A stretch of DNA of 64,000 nt from the NCBI RefSeq assembly GCF_040790665.1, contig NZ_CP160849.1, positions 558,001-622,000 on the forward strand, given 5' to 3'. Below, one piece after another: positions 56,448-64,000 of this stretch; position 1 is the first letter of the stretch; every line of letters begins with the position of its first letter. Made by a program: the position numbers and the translations under genes. Under the pieces are notes generated by a model that worked only from the letters and a program-made list of their open reading frames with translations, had not been told where the DNA came from and made no database searches. The stretch comes from Sulfitobacter pontiacus. Its GTDB lineage: Bacteria; Pseudomonadota; Alphaproteobacteria; Rhodobacterales; Rhodobacteraceae.

Positions 56448-56980
56448 CACAACTCGAAATCCCCAAGGGCGAGATCGGCCAGATCCGCCTGTTTGCCGTG
56501 AACCGCCCGATTGACGAATTGGCCCGCGATCTGCGCAACGACAGCAAAGAGGCGTTGATTGCTGATCTGCTGGGCCGCCCTATGCCCGAAGGCGCGGCCG
56601 AGCTGTTCCCCGTGTCGGATCTGACCGGCGTAGGTCTCGCCTCCTACCTGGGGGATGGCTATGCGGTGCCGCGTGAACAGATCAGCCGCGACCGCGCGCG
56701 ACTGGATGCGCTGGACGGCTATGTATTGCTGCTGTTCTCCTCGGCCTTTGACGGGCAGGAAGCGACGCTGGACCTTGGCCCCGAACTGACGATGATCGGC
56801 ACCTATGGCGAGGCGCAGCCCGATATGTCCGTCACCCCGCTTGAGGCTGACTCTGCACAGCCCTACACCGGTGCCGCGGATATGACCCCGAAATCCCCGC
56901 CCAAGGGCGGTGCCGGCGGTATGATCGTGCTTTTGGCGGTGATCGTGCTGATCGGTCTTATTCTATGGTGGCTGCTGTGA
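56444..56980 (+). CDS. Tail-anchored protein of unknown function
   Basis: The 178-residue product is soluble and mostly mixed alpha-beta except for a C-terminal membrane anchor (MIVLLAVIVLIGLILWWLL). The middle includes LRNDSKEALIADLLGRPMPEGAAEL and YVLLLFSSAFDGQEATLDLGPELTMIGTYGE. I do not recognise a family. Starts and stops overlap both neighbours by four bases, so it is translated with pyrB. Its C-terminal anchor is immediately followed by the 34-residue membrane gene. Confidence 0.5.
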   Translation: MTQLEIPKGEIGQIRLFAVNRPIDELARDLRNDSKEALIADLLGRPMPEGAAELFPVSDLTGVGLASYLGDGYAVPREQISRDRARLDALDGYVLLLFSSAFDGQEATLDLGPELTMIGTYGEAQPDMSVTPLEADSAQPYTGAADMTPKSPPKGGAGGMIVLLAVIVLIGLILWWLL

Positions 56981-57081
56981 AAGAACCCAAACCCGATCCC
57001 AAGATGTCCGGACGTATCGCCATGATTGCCCTGCTTGTCGCCTTTGGCGTGGCGGGCATGATGGTGTGGATCGGGTCCTGA
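56977..57081 (+). CDS. 34-residue single-pass membrane peptide
   Basis: A GTG start at 56977, overlapping the previous stop TGA by four bases, opens a frame of 34 residues: a basic, proline-rich N-terminus (KEPKPDPKMSGR), one hydrophobic helix (IAMIALLVAFGVAGMMVWIG) and a short end. The overlap and the position before the dihydroorotase homologue favour a real gene, but there is no independent evidence. Positively charged residues flanking the helix place the N-terminus in the cytosol. Confidence 0.45.
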   Translation: MKEPKPDPKMSGRIAMIALLVAFGVAGMMVWIGS

Positions 57082-57135
57082 CCTTTCTGACTGCCCCCGC
57101 GGCACCCCTGTTTTCCTAACGACGAAGGCTCCTCC

Positions 57136-58416
57136 ATGACCCTGCATTTTATCAACGCGCAGCTGATCGACCCCGAAGCAGGCACCGTCACCCGCGGCAC
57201 GCTTCGGGTCGAGGATGGCAAGATCGCGGCGGTACTGGACGATACCGCACCGATCCCCGGAGATGCGCAGGTCGTGGATTGCCGTGGGAAATACCTCGCC
57301 CCCGGTATCGTCGATCTGGGCGTCAAGGTTTGTGAACCCGGGGAGCGACACAAGGAAAGCTTCCGCTCTGCGGGGCTGGCAGCGGCTGCGGGTGGGGTCA
57401 CGACAATGGTCACCCGCCCCGACACCGACCCCACCATCGACAGCCCCGAAGTGCTTGAATTCGTCACCCGCCGTGCGAACGAGGCCGCGCCGGTCAACGT
57501 CGTGCCCATGGCCGCGCTGACCAAGGGCCGCGAAGGCCGCGAGATGACAGAGATCGGATTTCTCATGGATGCCGGTGCCGTGGGCTTTACCGATTGTGAT
57601 CGCGTGGTGACGGATACCAAAGTGTTCTCCCGCGCGCTGACCTATGCCCGTAGCCTTGGCGCGCTTGTCATCGCTCACCCGCAGGAACCCATTCTGAGCA
57701 AGGGGGCGGCGGTGACCTCTGGTAAATTCGCGTCGCTGCGCGGGCTGCCTGCCGTCTCGCCCATGGCGGAACGCATGGGGCTGGACCGCGACATCGCCCT
57801 GATCGAAATGACGGGTGCCCGCTATCACGCCGACCAGATCACCACCGCCCGCGCCCTACCCGCGCTGGAGCGCGCAAAGAAGAACGGTCTGGATATCACC
57901 GCCGGGGTCGGCATCCACCACCTGACGCTGAACGCGCTGGATGTGGCCGACTATCGCACCTTCTTCAAGCTCAAGCCCCCCCTGCGCGACGAAGAGGATC
58001 GCATCGCCGTGATAGAGGCCGTGGCCTCTGGTCTGATCGATATCATCTGTTCCATGCACACCCCGCAGGACGAGGAATCCAAACGGCTCCCGTTCGAGGA
58101 AGCCGCATCGGGGGCCGTCGCATTGGAAACCCTGCTGCCGGCAGCCTTGCGACTGGTCCACTCCGAGATGATCGATATCGCAACATTGTGGCGTGCGCTG
58201 TCGTTCAACCCTGCGAAACGTCTGGGGCTGCCCGGGGGGCGGATGTCCGTCGGTGCCCCCGCCGATCTGGTGCTGTTTGATGATGGCGCGCCTTTCGTGA
58301 TGAACCGCGAGGTTTTGCGGTCGAAATCGCGCAACACCCCCTTTGACGGGATGCGCATGCAAGGTAAGGTCTTGGAAACTTACGTTTCCGGCACCTGCAT
58401 CTATAAGGCCTCCTGA
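57136..58416 (+). CDS. pyrX: Dihydroorotase-like protein lacking active-site residues (PyrX/PyrC' type)
   Basis: The fold is the class I dihydroorotase amidohydrolase barrel: APGIVDL, GGVTTMVTRPDTDP, HPQEPILS, GVGIHHLTLNALD, PPLRDEEDRIA and GAVALETLLPAALRL. However, the zinc-binding HxH after D60 reads G62-V63-K64, the following REPG reads C66-EPG, and the catalytic Asp-His motif TDHAPH reads S306-M-H-T-P-Q. H181 and H261-H262 remain. The 426-residue protein therefore probably has no dihydroorotase activity. In Pseudomonas an inactive DHOase (PyrC' or PyrX) forms a complex needed for ATCase, which is a strong precedent given pyrB in the same cluster. Confidence 0.85.
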   Translation: MTLHFINAQLIDPEAGTVTRGTLRVEDGKIAAVLDDTAPIPGDAQVVDCRGKYLAPGIVDLGVKVCEPGERHKESFRSAGLAAAAGGVTTMVTRPDTDPTIDSPEVLEFVTRRANEAAPVNVVPMAALTKGREGREMTEIGFLMDAGAVGFTDCDRVVTDTKVFSRALTYARSLGALVIAHPQEPILSKGAAVTSGKFASLRGLPAVSPMAERMGLDRDIALIEMTGARYHADQITTARALPALERAKKNGLDITAGVGIHHLTLNALDVADYRTFFKLKPPLRDEEDRIAVIEAVASGLIDIICSMHTPQDEESKRLPFEEAASGAVALETLLPAALRLVHSEMIDIATLWRALSFNPAKRLGLPGGRMSVGAPADLVLFDDGAPFVMNREVLRSKSRNTPFDGMRMQGKVLETYVSGTCIYKAS

Positions 58417-58418
58417 AT

Positions 58419-59030
58419 ATGCCCCTGATCGACTCTTCCCTATTCGTGCTCCTGTTCTGGGCCGTTGCGGCCTATCTGATCGGGTCGGTCCCCTTTGGCA
58501 TGGTGCTGACCCGCGCGATGAATCTAGGCGATCTGCGCAGCATCGGGTCGGGCAATATCGGTGCCACCAATGTCCTGCGCACTGGTTCCAAAAAAGCGGC
58601 GGCGCTGACGTTGATCCTGGATGGGGGCAAAGGGGCCGTTGCAGTGCTGCTGGCACGGCTCTTCGCGGGCGAGGACGCCGCCCAAATTGCCGCATTGGCC
58701 GCGATGCTGGGTCATTGCTATCCGGTCTGGCTGGGGTTCAAGGGCGGCAAGGGCGTCGCGACATTCCTTGGTGTGTTGCTGGCACTTGCATGGCCCGTCG
58801 GCCTCGCCTGCTGTCTGGCGTGGCTGATCGCCATGGCCGTCACCCGCACCTCGTCCATCGGGGGGCTGGCATCCGCCGCGGCATCGACCTTTTTTATGAT
58901 CTTCCTGGGCTACGGCAGCGCCTTGTTTCTGGGCATTCTGCTGACCCTGCTGGTGTTCTGGCGCCACCGCGAGAACATCAAACGCATCCGCGCGGGCACC
59001 GAACCCAAGATCGGTGCCAAGAAAGACTGA
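58419..59030 (+). CDS. plsY: Glycerol-3-phosphate acyltransferase PlsY
   Basis: PlsY transfers acyl groups from acyl-phosphate to glycerol 3-phosphate in the first step of phospholipid synthesis. The 203-residue integral membrane protein has five predicted helices and the three signature loops: GSVPFGMVLTRAMNLGDLRSIGSGNIGATNVLR, LDGGKGAVAVLLAR and GFKGGKGVATFLGVLLAL. It lies two bases after the dihydroorotase-like gene and is followed by a small gene starting at GTG 59035. The combination with pyrB/pyrX is a conserved gene neighbourhood in Rhodobacterales, in my recollection. Confidence 0.95.
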   Translation: MPLIDSSLFVLLFWAVAAYLIGSVPFGMVLTRAMNLGDLRSIGSGNIGATNVLRTGSKKAAALTLILDGGKGAVAVLLARLFAGEDAAQIAALAAMLGHCYPVWLGFKGGKGVATFLGVLLALAWPVGLACCLAWLIAMAVTRTSSIGGLASAAASTFFMIFLGYGSALFLGILLTLLVFWRHRENIKRIRAGTEPKIGAKKD

Positions 59031-59034
59031 CCCT

Positions 59035-59310
59035 GTGACGGCTACCGTAGACGCGCGCTTTTTGGACGCGTTCCACGCGCTGCCTGACGGCACTCACACC
59101 GGCAGATATCAAACCCGCCGCTATGTTTGGTCAAAAAGCACCTTCAACACAGGTAAAAGCTGGAAACTGGTTGCCGAGGAATTGGGCGGTCCGGACTATA
59201 TCAGCCTGAACCTCTATGCGCTCGCCAGCGGCGCACGTCTTTATCCCTGCGAAATGCCCGCGGCCAAGGTCATCGCCTTTGTCCGCGGGCTGATCATCGA
59301 GGATCAGTAA
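59035..59310 (+). CDS. Small conserved hypothetical protein
   Basis: The 91-residue product includes FLDAFHALPDGTHTGRYQTRRYVWSK and SWKLVAEELGGPDYISLNLYAL and a C-terminal helix VIAFVRGLI. I do not recognise a family. A GTG at 59035 lies five bases after the plsY stop; an earlier GTG at 59014 would overlap plsY by 17 bases. The 3' end overlaps the convergent gshA by seven bases. Confidence 0.5.
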   Translation: MTATVDARFLDAFHALPDGTHTGRYQTRRYVWSKSTFNTGKSWKLVAEELGGPDYISLNLYALASGARLYPCEMPAAKVIAFVRGLIIEDQ

Positions 59311-60674
59311 GAATAATCGGCGTAGATCCGGCTGAGGTCGCCCTTCCACTTGCCGTTGTAATCCTCCAGCAGCTCGTCCGCAGGGACCTTGCCGGTCTCG
59401 ATGCTTTCCTTCAGCGCGTTCAGGAAATGCGTCTCGTCCGGGACCATACCGCCCGCACCGCTGCGCGCCCGTGCTTTCAGCCCTTGTTCGGACAGGGCCA
59501 CGGCCTCGCGCGCGATGTCGTGCATGCGCACGCCGCCCACCTTGGCCTGCAACCCGTCGACAGAGGCCGCGACCCGCAGCGCCTCGCGCGTTTCCGCGTC
59601 CCAGCCTTTAACCAGATCCCAAGCACCATCCAGCGCCTGTTGGTCATAAGTCAGCCCGACCCAGAACGCGGGCAAGGCACACAGACGACGCCAAGGCCCA
59701 CCGTCGGCACCGCGCATTTCGATGAATTTCTTGATCCGCGCCTCGGGGAAGGCGGTGGTCAGGTGGTCCGCCCAATCGCTCAGCGTCGGCATTTCCCCGG
59801 GCAGCGCAGGCAGCTTGCCTTTCAGGAAGTCGCGGAAAGACTGCCCCAGGGCATCGATATATTTTCCATCGCGGTATACAAAATACATCGGCACATCGAG
59901 CGCATATTCCACCCAACGCTCAAAGCCCATGCCGTCTTCAAACACCCAGGGCAACATGCCCGTACGCGCCGCATCCAGATCACGCCACACGCGGCTGCGC
60001 CATGACTTATGGCCGTTGGGCTTACCTTCAAAAAACGGCGAATTCGCAAACAGCGCCGTCGCGACAGGTTGCAAGGCCAGCGCCACGCGCAGCTTTTGCA
60101 CCATGTCCGCCTCGGACCCGAAATCAAGGTTCACCTGCACCGTGCAGGTCCGACGCATCATGACCCGGCCCATAGTCCCGACCTTGGTCATATATTCGTT
60201 CATCAGCTTGTACCGGCCCTTGGGCATCAGATCCATCTGGTCGTGGGACCATTCCGGTGCCGCGCCCAAGCCAATGAACCCCGCCCCAATCCGGTCCGCC
60301 ACATCGCGCACTTCGCGCAGATGGGTGTTCACCTCGTCGCAGGTCTCGTGGATGGTTTCGACGGGCGCGCCCGACAGCTCCAACTGACCGCCCGGCTCGA
60401 GCGAGATATTGGCCCCGTCCTTGACCAACCCGATCAGCTTGCCGCCCTCTTCCACAGGATCCCAGCCATGGCCGTCGCGCAGCCCTTCCAACATGGCGCG
60501 GATCGAACAATCGCCCTCATAGGGCAAGGGCAGCAGCGTCTCTTTGTTGTAGCCGAATTTCTCGTGCTCGGTGCCGATGCGCCAATCTTCCTTGGGCTTG
60601 CACCCGTCCGCGAGATAGTTGACCAGCTGGTCGTAACTTTCGATCGGGCCGCCGCCGGATTGAGGGATAGACAT
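59304..60674 (-). CDS. gshA: Glutamate-cysteine ligase (plant/proteobacterial type)
   Basis: This enzyme makes gamma-glutamylcysteine, the limiting step to glutathione. The 456-residue product has DWRIGTEHEKFGYN, a catalytic-region glutamate motif GANISLEPGGQLELSGAP, GLGAAPEW and the Asn/Arg-rich FEGKPNGHKSWRSRVW. This is the class used by alphaproteobacteria and plants rather than the E. coli form. GGAG lies ten bases before ATG 60674. GloB and ChaC elsewhere in the window use glutathione. It is downstream of the membrane gene at 60735 and rsmE on the same strand, likely one operon. Confidence 0.95.
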   Translation of the reverse strand: MSIPQSGGGPIESYDQLVNYLADGCKPKEDWRIGTEHEKFGYNKETLLPLPYEGDCSIRAMLEGLRDGHGWDPVEEGGKLIGLVKDGANISLEPGGQLELSGAPVETIHETCDEVNTHLREVRDVADRIGAGFIGLGAAPEWSHDQMDLMPKGRYKLMNEYMTKVGTMGRVMMRRTCTVQVNLDFGSEADMVQKLRVALALQPVATALFANSPFFEGKPNGHKSWRSRVWRDLDAARTGMLPWVFEDGMGFERWVEYALDVPMYFVYRDGKYIDALGQSFRDFLKGKLPALPGEMPTLSDWADHLTTAFPEARIKKFIEMRGADGGPWRRLCALPAFWVGLTYDQQALDGAWDLVKGWDAETREALRVAASVDGLQAKVGGVRMHDIAREAVALSEQGLKARARSGAGGMVPDETHFLNALKESIETGKVPADELLEDYNGKWKGDLSRIYADYSY

Positions 60675-60734
60675 GTGGGGTGGCTCCGAGTTCAATTTCT
60701 GTGGTCTAAGGGATGGTGCGATTTGGACGGGGTG

Positions 60735-61262
60735 TCAATGCAACAGGGTCGAGGCCGGCCGCATCGAACGCCGCTCCCAAATCACGACGGACAGGGTCTT
60801 GTCATCGGCCAATTCGGCCAACATTCTTTCGGTACGCAGCCCCGGAAGTGCGGCAAAAGCGTCAAAAAGCGCGTCCGCCCCCGCGGCATCCACGGGGATC
60901 ATCACGGGATTTTGTCCAGGCTGTTCCAGTTTCCAATGCGCCGGATAGGCCCCGCGCTCAAGGCTCAGACGCTCCATCTCGCGTAGGGCGATGACGCCGC
61001 CGGTCAGGGGACCGAAATAGGCGATCTGCCCCTCATCCACCTGCACCGCTCCGGCCCCGAGTCCGGTCTTGCGAAACCGCACACGCTGCCCGCCGATCCA
61101 GACAAAGATCACCCCCGCAAGGATCAGCGCATAGCCCGGTATCGCCAACAGCAACCCCGGCCCCGCCACCAGCCAAAGCCCGATCAAAGCGACCGCGATT
61201 CCGCCCAGAACCTCGCGCCAACGCCACAGTTCAGCCTTCGCCTCAGGTCGCAGAAAACTCAT
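60735..61262 (-). CDS. Membrane protein of unknown function
   Basis: The 175-residue product has two hydrophobic helices near residues 18-60 (VLGGIAVALIGLWLVAG and LLAIPGYALILAGVIFVWIGG) followed by a cytosolic part GAVQVDEGQIAYFGPLTGGVIALREMERLSLE, which looks like a PH- or beta-barrel-type domain, and a C-terminal helix. No known family recognised. It lies between rsmE and gshA on the same strand, gap to gshA about 60 bases. Confidence 0.55.
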   Translation of the reverse strand: MSFLRPEAKAELWRWREVLGGIAVALIGLWLVAGPGLLLAIPGYALILAGVIFVWIGGQRVRFRKTGLGAGAVQVDEGQIAYFGPLTGGVIALREMERLSLERGAYPAHWKLEQPGQNPVMIPVDAAGADALFDAFAALPGLRTERMLAELADDKTLSVVIWERRSMRPASTLLH

Positions 61263-61312
61263 CGTGCTCTCCTACTGCAGGCTTCATTTTGCCAGATAAA
61301 CTCCACGGGGGC

Positions 61313-61333
61313 GTGGGGGTGTGAAACCCCCAC
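61313..61333 (-). repeat. GC-rich hairpin behind rsmE
   Basis: GTGGGGGT (61313-61320) pairs with ACCCCCAC (61326-61333) around five bases. On the minus strand it is followed by CGCCCCCGTGGAGTTTATCTGGCAAAATGAAG. There is no T run, so termination is uncertain; the sequence recalls a Rhodobacterales intergenic element (see findings). Confidence 0.6.
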
Positions 61334-61359
61334 TCCGACGCGCGTGCCAGAAACCGCAC

Positions 61360-62082
61360 TCACGCCCAATCTCCCAACGTCTTTTGCCACAGGGTCATGG
61401 CCGCCACTGCTGCCGTATCCGCCCGCAAGATGCGCGGCCCCAATGCGACGGGGCGCGACCAGTCCAACCCGCGCAAACGTGTGCGTTCACTGTCCGAAAA
61501 CCCGCCCTCCGGCCCAATCAGGATGGCCCAAGGACCAGGCCGCGCGGACGCGAGCCCCTCTTCCTCGCCCGCCAGCGCCTCGTCGCAGAACATCAAGGAC
61601 CGCTCGGGCTCCCAACGATCGATCAGACGGTCCAGCCGGACCATATCGGCCACCTCCGGAACGAAAGTCCCGCCGCATTGCTCCGCTGCCTCGACCGCGT
61701 GGGCTTGCAGACGATCGCGCTGCACGCGGCCGGCGTTGGTAAATTCACTTTGCACCGGCACAATACGCCGCGCCCCCATTTCGGCAGCTTTCTCGACAAT
61801 GAAATCCGTGCGCGCCTTTTTGATCGGCGCAAAGATCAGCCACAGGTCGGGCGGCATCTGCAGCGGTTTCGTCTGCTGGGCACAGACCAGCACACCGCCG
61901 CGTTTACCCGCCTCGGCGACCTCGGCGCGCCATTCGCCATCAATGCCATTAAACAAAAGAACCGACGCGCCCACCGATTGGCGCATCACGCCAAAGAGAT
62001 AATGCGCCTGCGCCTTGTCCAAAGGAACGGATTGCCCCTGCCCCAACGGATGATCTACATAAAGTCTGATTTTCGCGTTCAT
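61360..62082 (-). CDS. rsmE: 16S rRNA (uracil(1498)-N(3))-methyltransferase
   Basis: RsmE methylates U1498 of 16S rRNA at the decoding site. The 240-residue SPOUT protein has a beta-barrel N-terminal domain, then GPWAILIGPEGGFSDSER, where the conserved IGPEGGF loop is visible, and the knot region ALGPRILRADTAAVAA. FVPEVADMVRLDRLI and the start MNAKIRLYVDHPL fit the family. It starts only 12 bases from the divergent ubiA start. Downstream is a 21-base hairpin. Confidence 0.93.
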   Translation of the reverse strand: MNAKIRLYVDHPLGQGQSVPLDKAQAHYLFGVMRQSVGASVLLFNGIDGEWRAEVAEAGKRGGVLVCAQQTKPLQMPPDLWLIFAPIKKARTDFIVEKAAEMGARRIVPVQSEFTNAGRVQRDRLQAHAVEAAEQCGGTFVPEVADMVRLDRLIDRWEPERSLMFCDEALAGEEEGLASARPGPWAILIGPEGGFSDSERTRLRGLDWSRPVALGPRILRADTAAVAAMTLWQKTLGDWA

Positions 62083-62094
62083 GGGCACAGATAT

Positions 62095-63069
62095 ATGTAC
62101 GACACCTCGCCGACACCAGATGGGAATGATGCGACACGCGTGGTCGATGCCCCTGCGGACAATTGGGTCGACCGTTTTGCGCCGCGTTTCACCCGCCCCT
62201 ACCTGCGGCTCAGCCGCGCCGACCGCCCTATTGGCACCTGGCTGTTGCTGCTGCCCTGCTGGTGGGGGCTGACGCTGGCGATGCTGTTTGACCAGCAACC
62301 GCGCTGGTTTGACCTGTGGATCTTCATCGGCTGCGGTGCCGGTGCTTGGCTGATGCGCGGCGCGGGGTGCACGTGGAACGACATCACCGACCGGCATATC
62401 GATGGCAAGGTCGCCCGCACGCGGTCACGCCCCATCCCCTCGGGTCAGGTCAGCGTCAAAGCTGCGCTGGCATGGATGATCGCACAGATGCTGATCGCGC
62501 TTGGCATTTTGCTGACCTTCAACGGGGCTGCCATCGCCCTTGGTGTGCTGGCCCTGCTGCCCGTCGCCGTTTACCCTTTTGCCAAACGTTTCACGTGGTG
62601 GCCGCAGGTTTTCCTTGGCATCGCCTTTAACTGGGGCGCGCTGCTGGCCTGGACCGCCCATACCGGCAGCCTCGGCGCGCCTGCGGTGGTGCTCTATGCT
62701 GCGGGAATCGCGTGGACGCTGTTCTATGACACGATCTATGCCCATCAGGACAAGGAAGATGACGCCCTGATCGGGGTCAAATCCACAGCCCGCCTGTTCG
62801 GAGACAATACCGGCCATTGGCTGCGGCGCTTCCTGATCGCCACCGTGGGCCTGATGGGGCTGGCGGTGATCTTTGCCCTGCGCGATTCCGCATCCTTTCT
62901 GGCGATGGTCATCGCCCTTGGCGGGCCTTGGGCAATGGGGTGGCATATGGCGTGGCAGCTGCGTGGTATCGACATCAACGACAACGACAAGCTTCTACGC
63001 CTGTTTCGTGTGAACCGCGATACCGGCATGATCCCGCTGGTGTTTTTTGCCGCAGCCCTGCTGGTGTGA
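62095..63069 (+). CDS. ubiA: 4-hydroxybenzoate polyprenyltransferase
   Basis: UbiA joins the polyprenyl diphosphate to 4-hydroxybenzoate in ubiquinone synthesis, using the product of the synthase gene at 27.4 kb. The 324-residue membrane protein has eight to nine helices, the first Asp motif NDITDRHIDGKVARTRSRPIPSG and the second YDTIYAHQDKEDDALIGVKSTA. RTRSRPIPSG shows the conserved binding residues. Start ATG 62095 gives a short N-terminal extension; no closer start fits the family. It is divergent from rsmE with a 12-base gap. Confidence 0.95.
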   Translation: MYDTSPTPDGNDATRVVDAPADNWVDRFAPRFTRPYLRLSRADRPIGTWLLLLPCWWGLTLAMLFDQQPRWFDLWIFIGCGAGAWLMRGAGCTWNDITDRHIDGKVARTRSRPIPSGQVSVKAALAWMIAQMLIALGILLTFNGAAIALGVLALLPVAVYPFAKRFTWWPQVFLGIAFNWGALLAWTAHTGSLGAPAVVLYAAGIAWTLFYDTIYAHQDKEDDALIGVKSTARLFGDNTGHWLRRFLIATVGLMGLAVIFALRDSASFLAMVIALGGPWAMGWHMAWQLRGIDINDNDKLLRLFRVNRDTGMIPLVFFAAALLV

Positions 63070-63132
63070 TTGCACCCCTGCCCCCTCGGGCGTATCAAAG
63101 GCTCCAACGTTAACGGTTTCAGAAACGAGCTT

Positions 63133-64000
63133 ATGCGCCTATCTGCACTCCTGATCATCGCGATGACCTTTACCGCCGCTGCGACCGTCTCATTGGTGGC
63201 CGCGAATTTTTCGGTAACCCTGATCGAGGAAAACTCCGAGATCGGCGTGCGTGATGCGCTTGATGCAAAAGAGATGACATGGGCCGAAGTGCAGGCAGAC
63301 GGGTTGCAGGTCACCCTGTCGGGCACCGCGCCGGACGAAGTCGCGCGGTTCAATGCGCTAAGCACCGCAGGCACCATCGTCGATGCTGCCCGCGTGATTG
63401 ACCAGATGGATGTGACCGCGCAGGCCGCAATCGCCGCGCCGAAGTTCTCGGTCGAGATTTTGCGCAATGATTCCGGCGTTTCGATCATCGGGCTGATTCC
63501 CACGACCACGGACCGCGATGCGGCCATCGACCGTTTCCAATCTATCGCCGGTCAAGATCATGTCGCCGACCTACTGGAATCAGCGAATTACCCTGCCCCC
63601 GACGGATGGGAAGACGCCTTCGGTTTCGCCATTTCCGCGATGGAGAAACTGCCCCGTGCCAAAGTCTCTGCCGAAGCGGGGCGTGTGGCGATCACGGCCA
63701 TTTCCGACAGCGCAGAAGCCAAGGCACGGCTGGAAAACCAGCTGAAACGTGCGGCCCCTCCCGGGCTGGTGGTGACACTGGAGATCGCCGCGCCGCGCCC
63801 GGTGATCACGCCCTTCACCCTGCGCTTCCAGATCGAGGAAGACAGCACCGGCTTTGACGCCTGTAGCGCGGATACCGAACAGGCCAGCGCCCGGATCCTC
63901 AAGGCGGCCGTTGCGGCTGGCGCACCGGGGTCGGCACGCTGCACGGTGGGTCTTGGCGTGCCAAGCCCGCGGTGGTCGGAAGCCGTGGAAAAAGCCATCG
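63133..64000 (+). CDS. Envelope protein with BON-like/OmpA-type domains, 3' end outside window
   Basis: The readable 289 residues begin with a signal peptide (MRLSALLIIAMTFTAAATVSLVA). After that come repeated domains of BON-like pattern: LQVTLSGTAPDEVARFNALST, then VSIIGLIPTTTDRDAAIDRF, and FAISAMEKLPRAKVSAEAGRVAITA. In Rhodobacterales such proteins end in an OmpA domain; that part is not in the window. BON domains bind phospholipid in envelope-stability proteins. It follows ubiA by 63 bases. The stop codon lies beyond base 64000. Confidence 0.65.
   Translation, partial: MRLSALLIIAMTFTAAATVSLVAANFSVTLIEENSEIGVRDALDAKEMTWAEVQADGLQVTLSGTAPDEVARFNALSTAGTIVDAARVIDQMDVTAQAAIAAPKFSVEILRNDSGVSIIGLIPTTTDRDAAIDRFQSIAGQDHVADLLESANYPAPDGWEDAFGFAISAMEKLPRAKVSAEAGRVAITAISDSAEAKARLENQLKRAAPPGLVVTLEIAAPRPVITPFTLRFQIEEDSTGFDACSADTEQASARILKAAVAAGAPGSARCTVGLGVPSPRWSEAVEKAI

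Overview
The window is a gene-dense, GC-rich chromosomal segment from an alphaproteobacterium, most likely a marine Rhodobacterales (Roseobacter-group) species. The clues are an F1-ATPase operon in the order atpHAGDC without the F0 genes, an aa3-oxidase subunit IV of the small alphaproteobacterial type, DUF2125 and DUF6173-like proteins, a DmdC-like acyl-CoA dehydrogenase, CtrA-type TTAA-N7-TTAA sites and plant-type glutamate-cysteine ligase. I see no rRNA, tRNA, CRISPR, prophage or insertion sequence. I annotate about 69 protein genes, including four that are short and easily missed (YdcH-like at 26048, DUF2007 at 27080, Cox subunit IV at 41382 and a 34-residue membrane protein at 56977). The last gene runs off the right edge.

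Layout. 1-7.1 kb: a DsbA-fold isomerase, prs, an H-type lectin-domain gene and the F1-ATPase operon with a clear terminator. 7.4-16.1 kb: a methyltransferase divergent from gloB, clpA overlapping an M23 peptidase, a MotA/MotB-like stator pair with long tails, and chaC. 16.2-20.9 kb: a DUF2125 protein, then a minus-strand extensin/tyrA/hisC group and rpsD with a strong promoter and a structured leader. 21-26 kb: a response regulator with a degenerate GGDEF domain, tag, an EAL protein with altered motifs, and the polyhydroxybutyrate genes phaA-phaB. 26-33 kb: a methyltransferase, polyprenyl diphosphate synthase, ispE, a TPR protein and ETF-ubiquinone oxidoreductase followed by a 26-bp tandem repeat. 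33-45 kb: soxR with a divergent VOC gene, greA, the molybdenum-cofactor operon fdhD-mobA-mobB-moeA, azlCD, a lipoprotein, coxIV, a metallo-hydrolase and an acyl-CoA dehydrogenase. 45-54.4 kb: tsaC, algH, a stand-alone DsbD-alpha-like protein, an RND efflux pair, moaB, lysE and a family-4-like uracil-DNA glycosylase. 54.5-64 kb: pyrB, four overlapping small membrane genes, a catalytically dead dihydroorotase homologue, plsY, gshA, rsmE, ubiA and an envelope protein cut by the window end.

How the genes fit together. Most genes are housekeeping: energy (ATP synthase, ETF-QO, ubiquinone and isoprenoid synthesis), nucleotide and amino-acid synthesis (prs, pyrB, hisC, tyrA-like), Mo-cofactor assembly and protein quality control. 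The most unusual items are the pseudo-dihydroorotase next to pyrB with intervening PH-like membrane genes, the two c-di-GMP-type proteins with degraded motifs and CtrA-like sites upstream of both, the orphan ZorAB-like stator pair, the Fe-S-free uracil glycosylase, the rpsD leader with UUCG and GNRA loops, and the 26-bp repeats that copy the stop region of the ETF-QO gene. All functional statements rest on reading motifs by eye; no database search was run.
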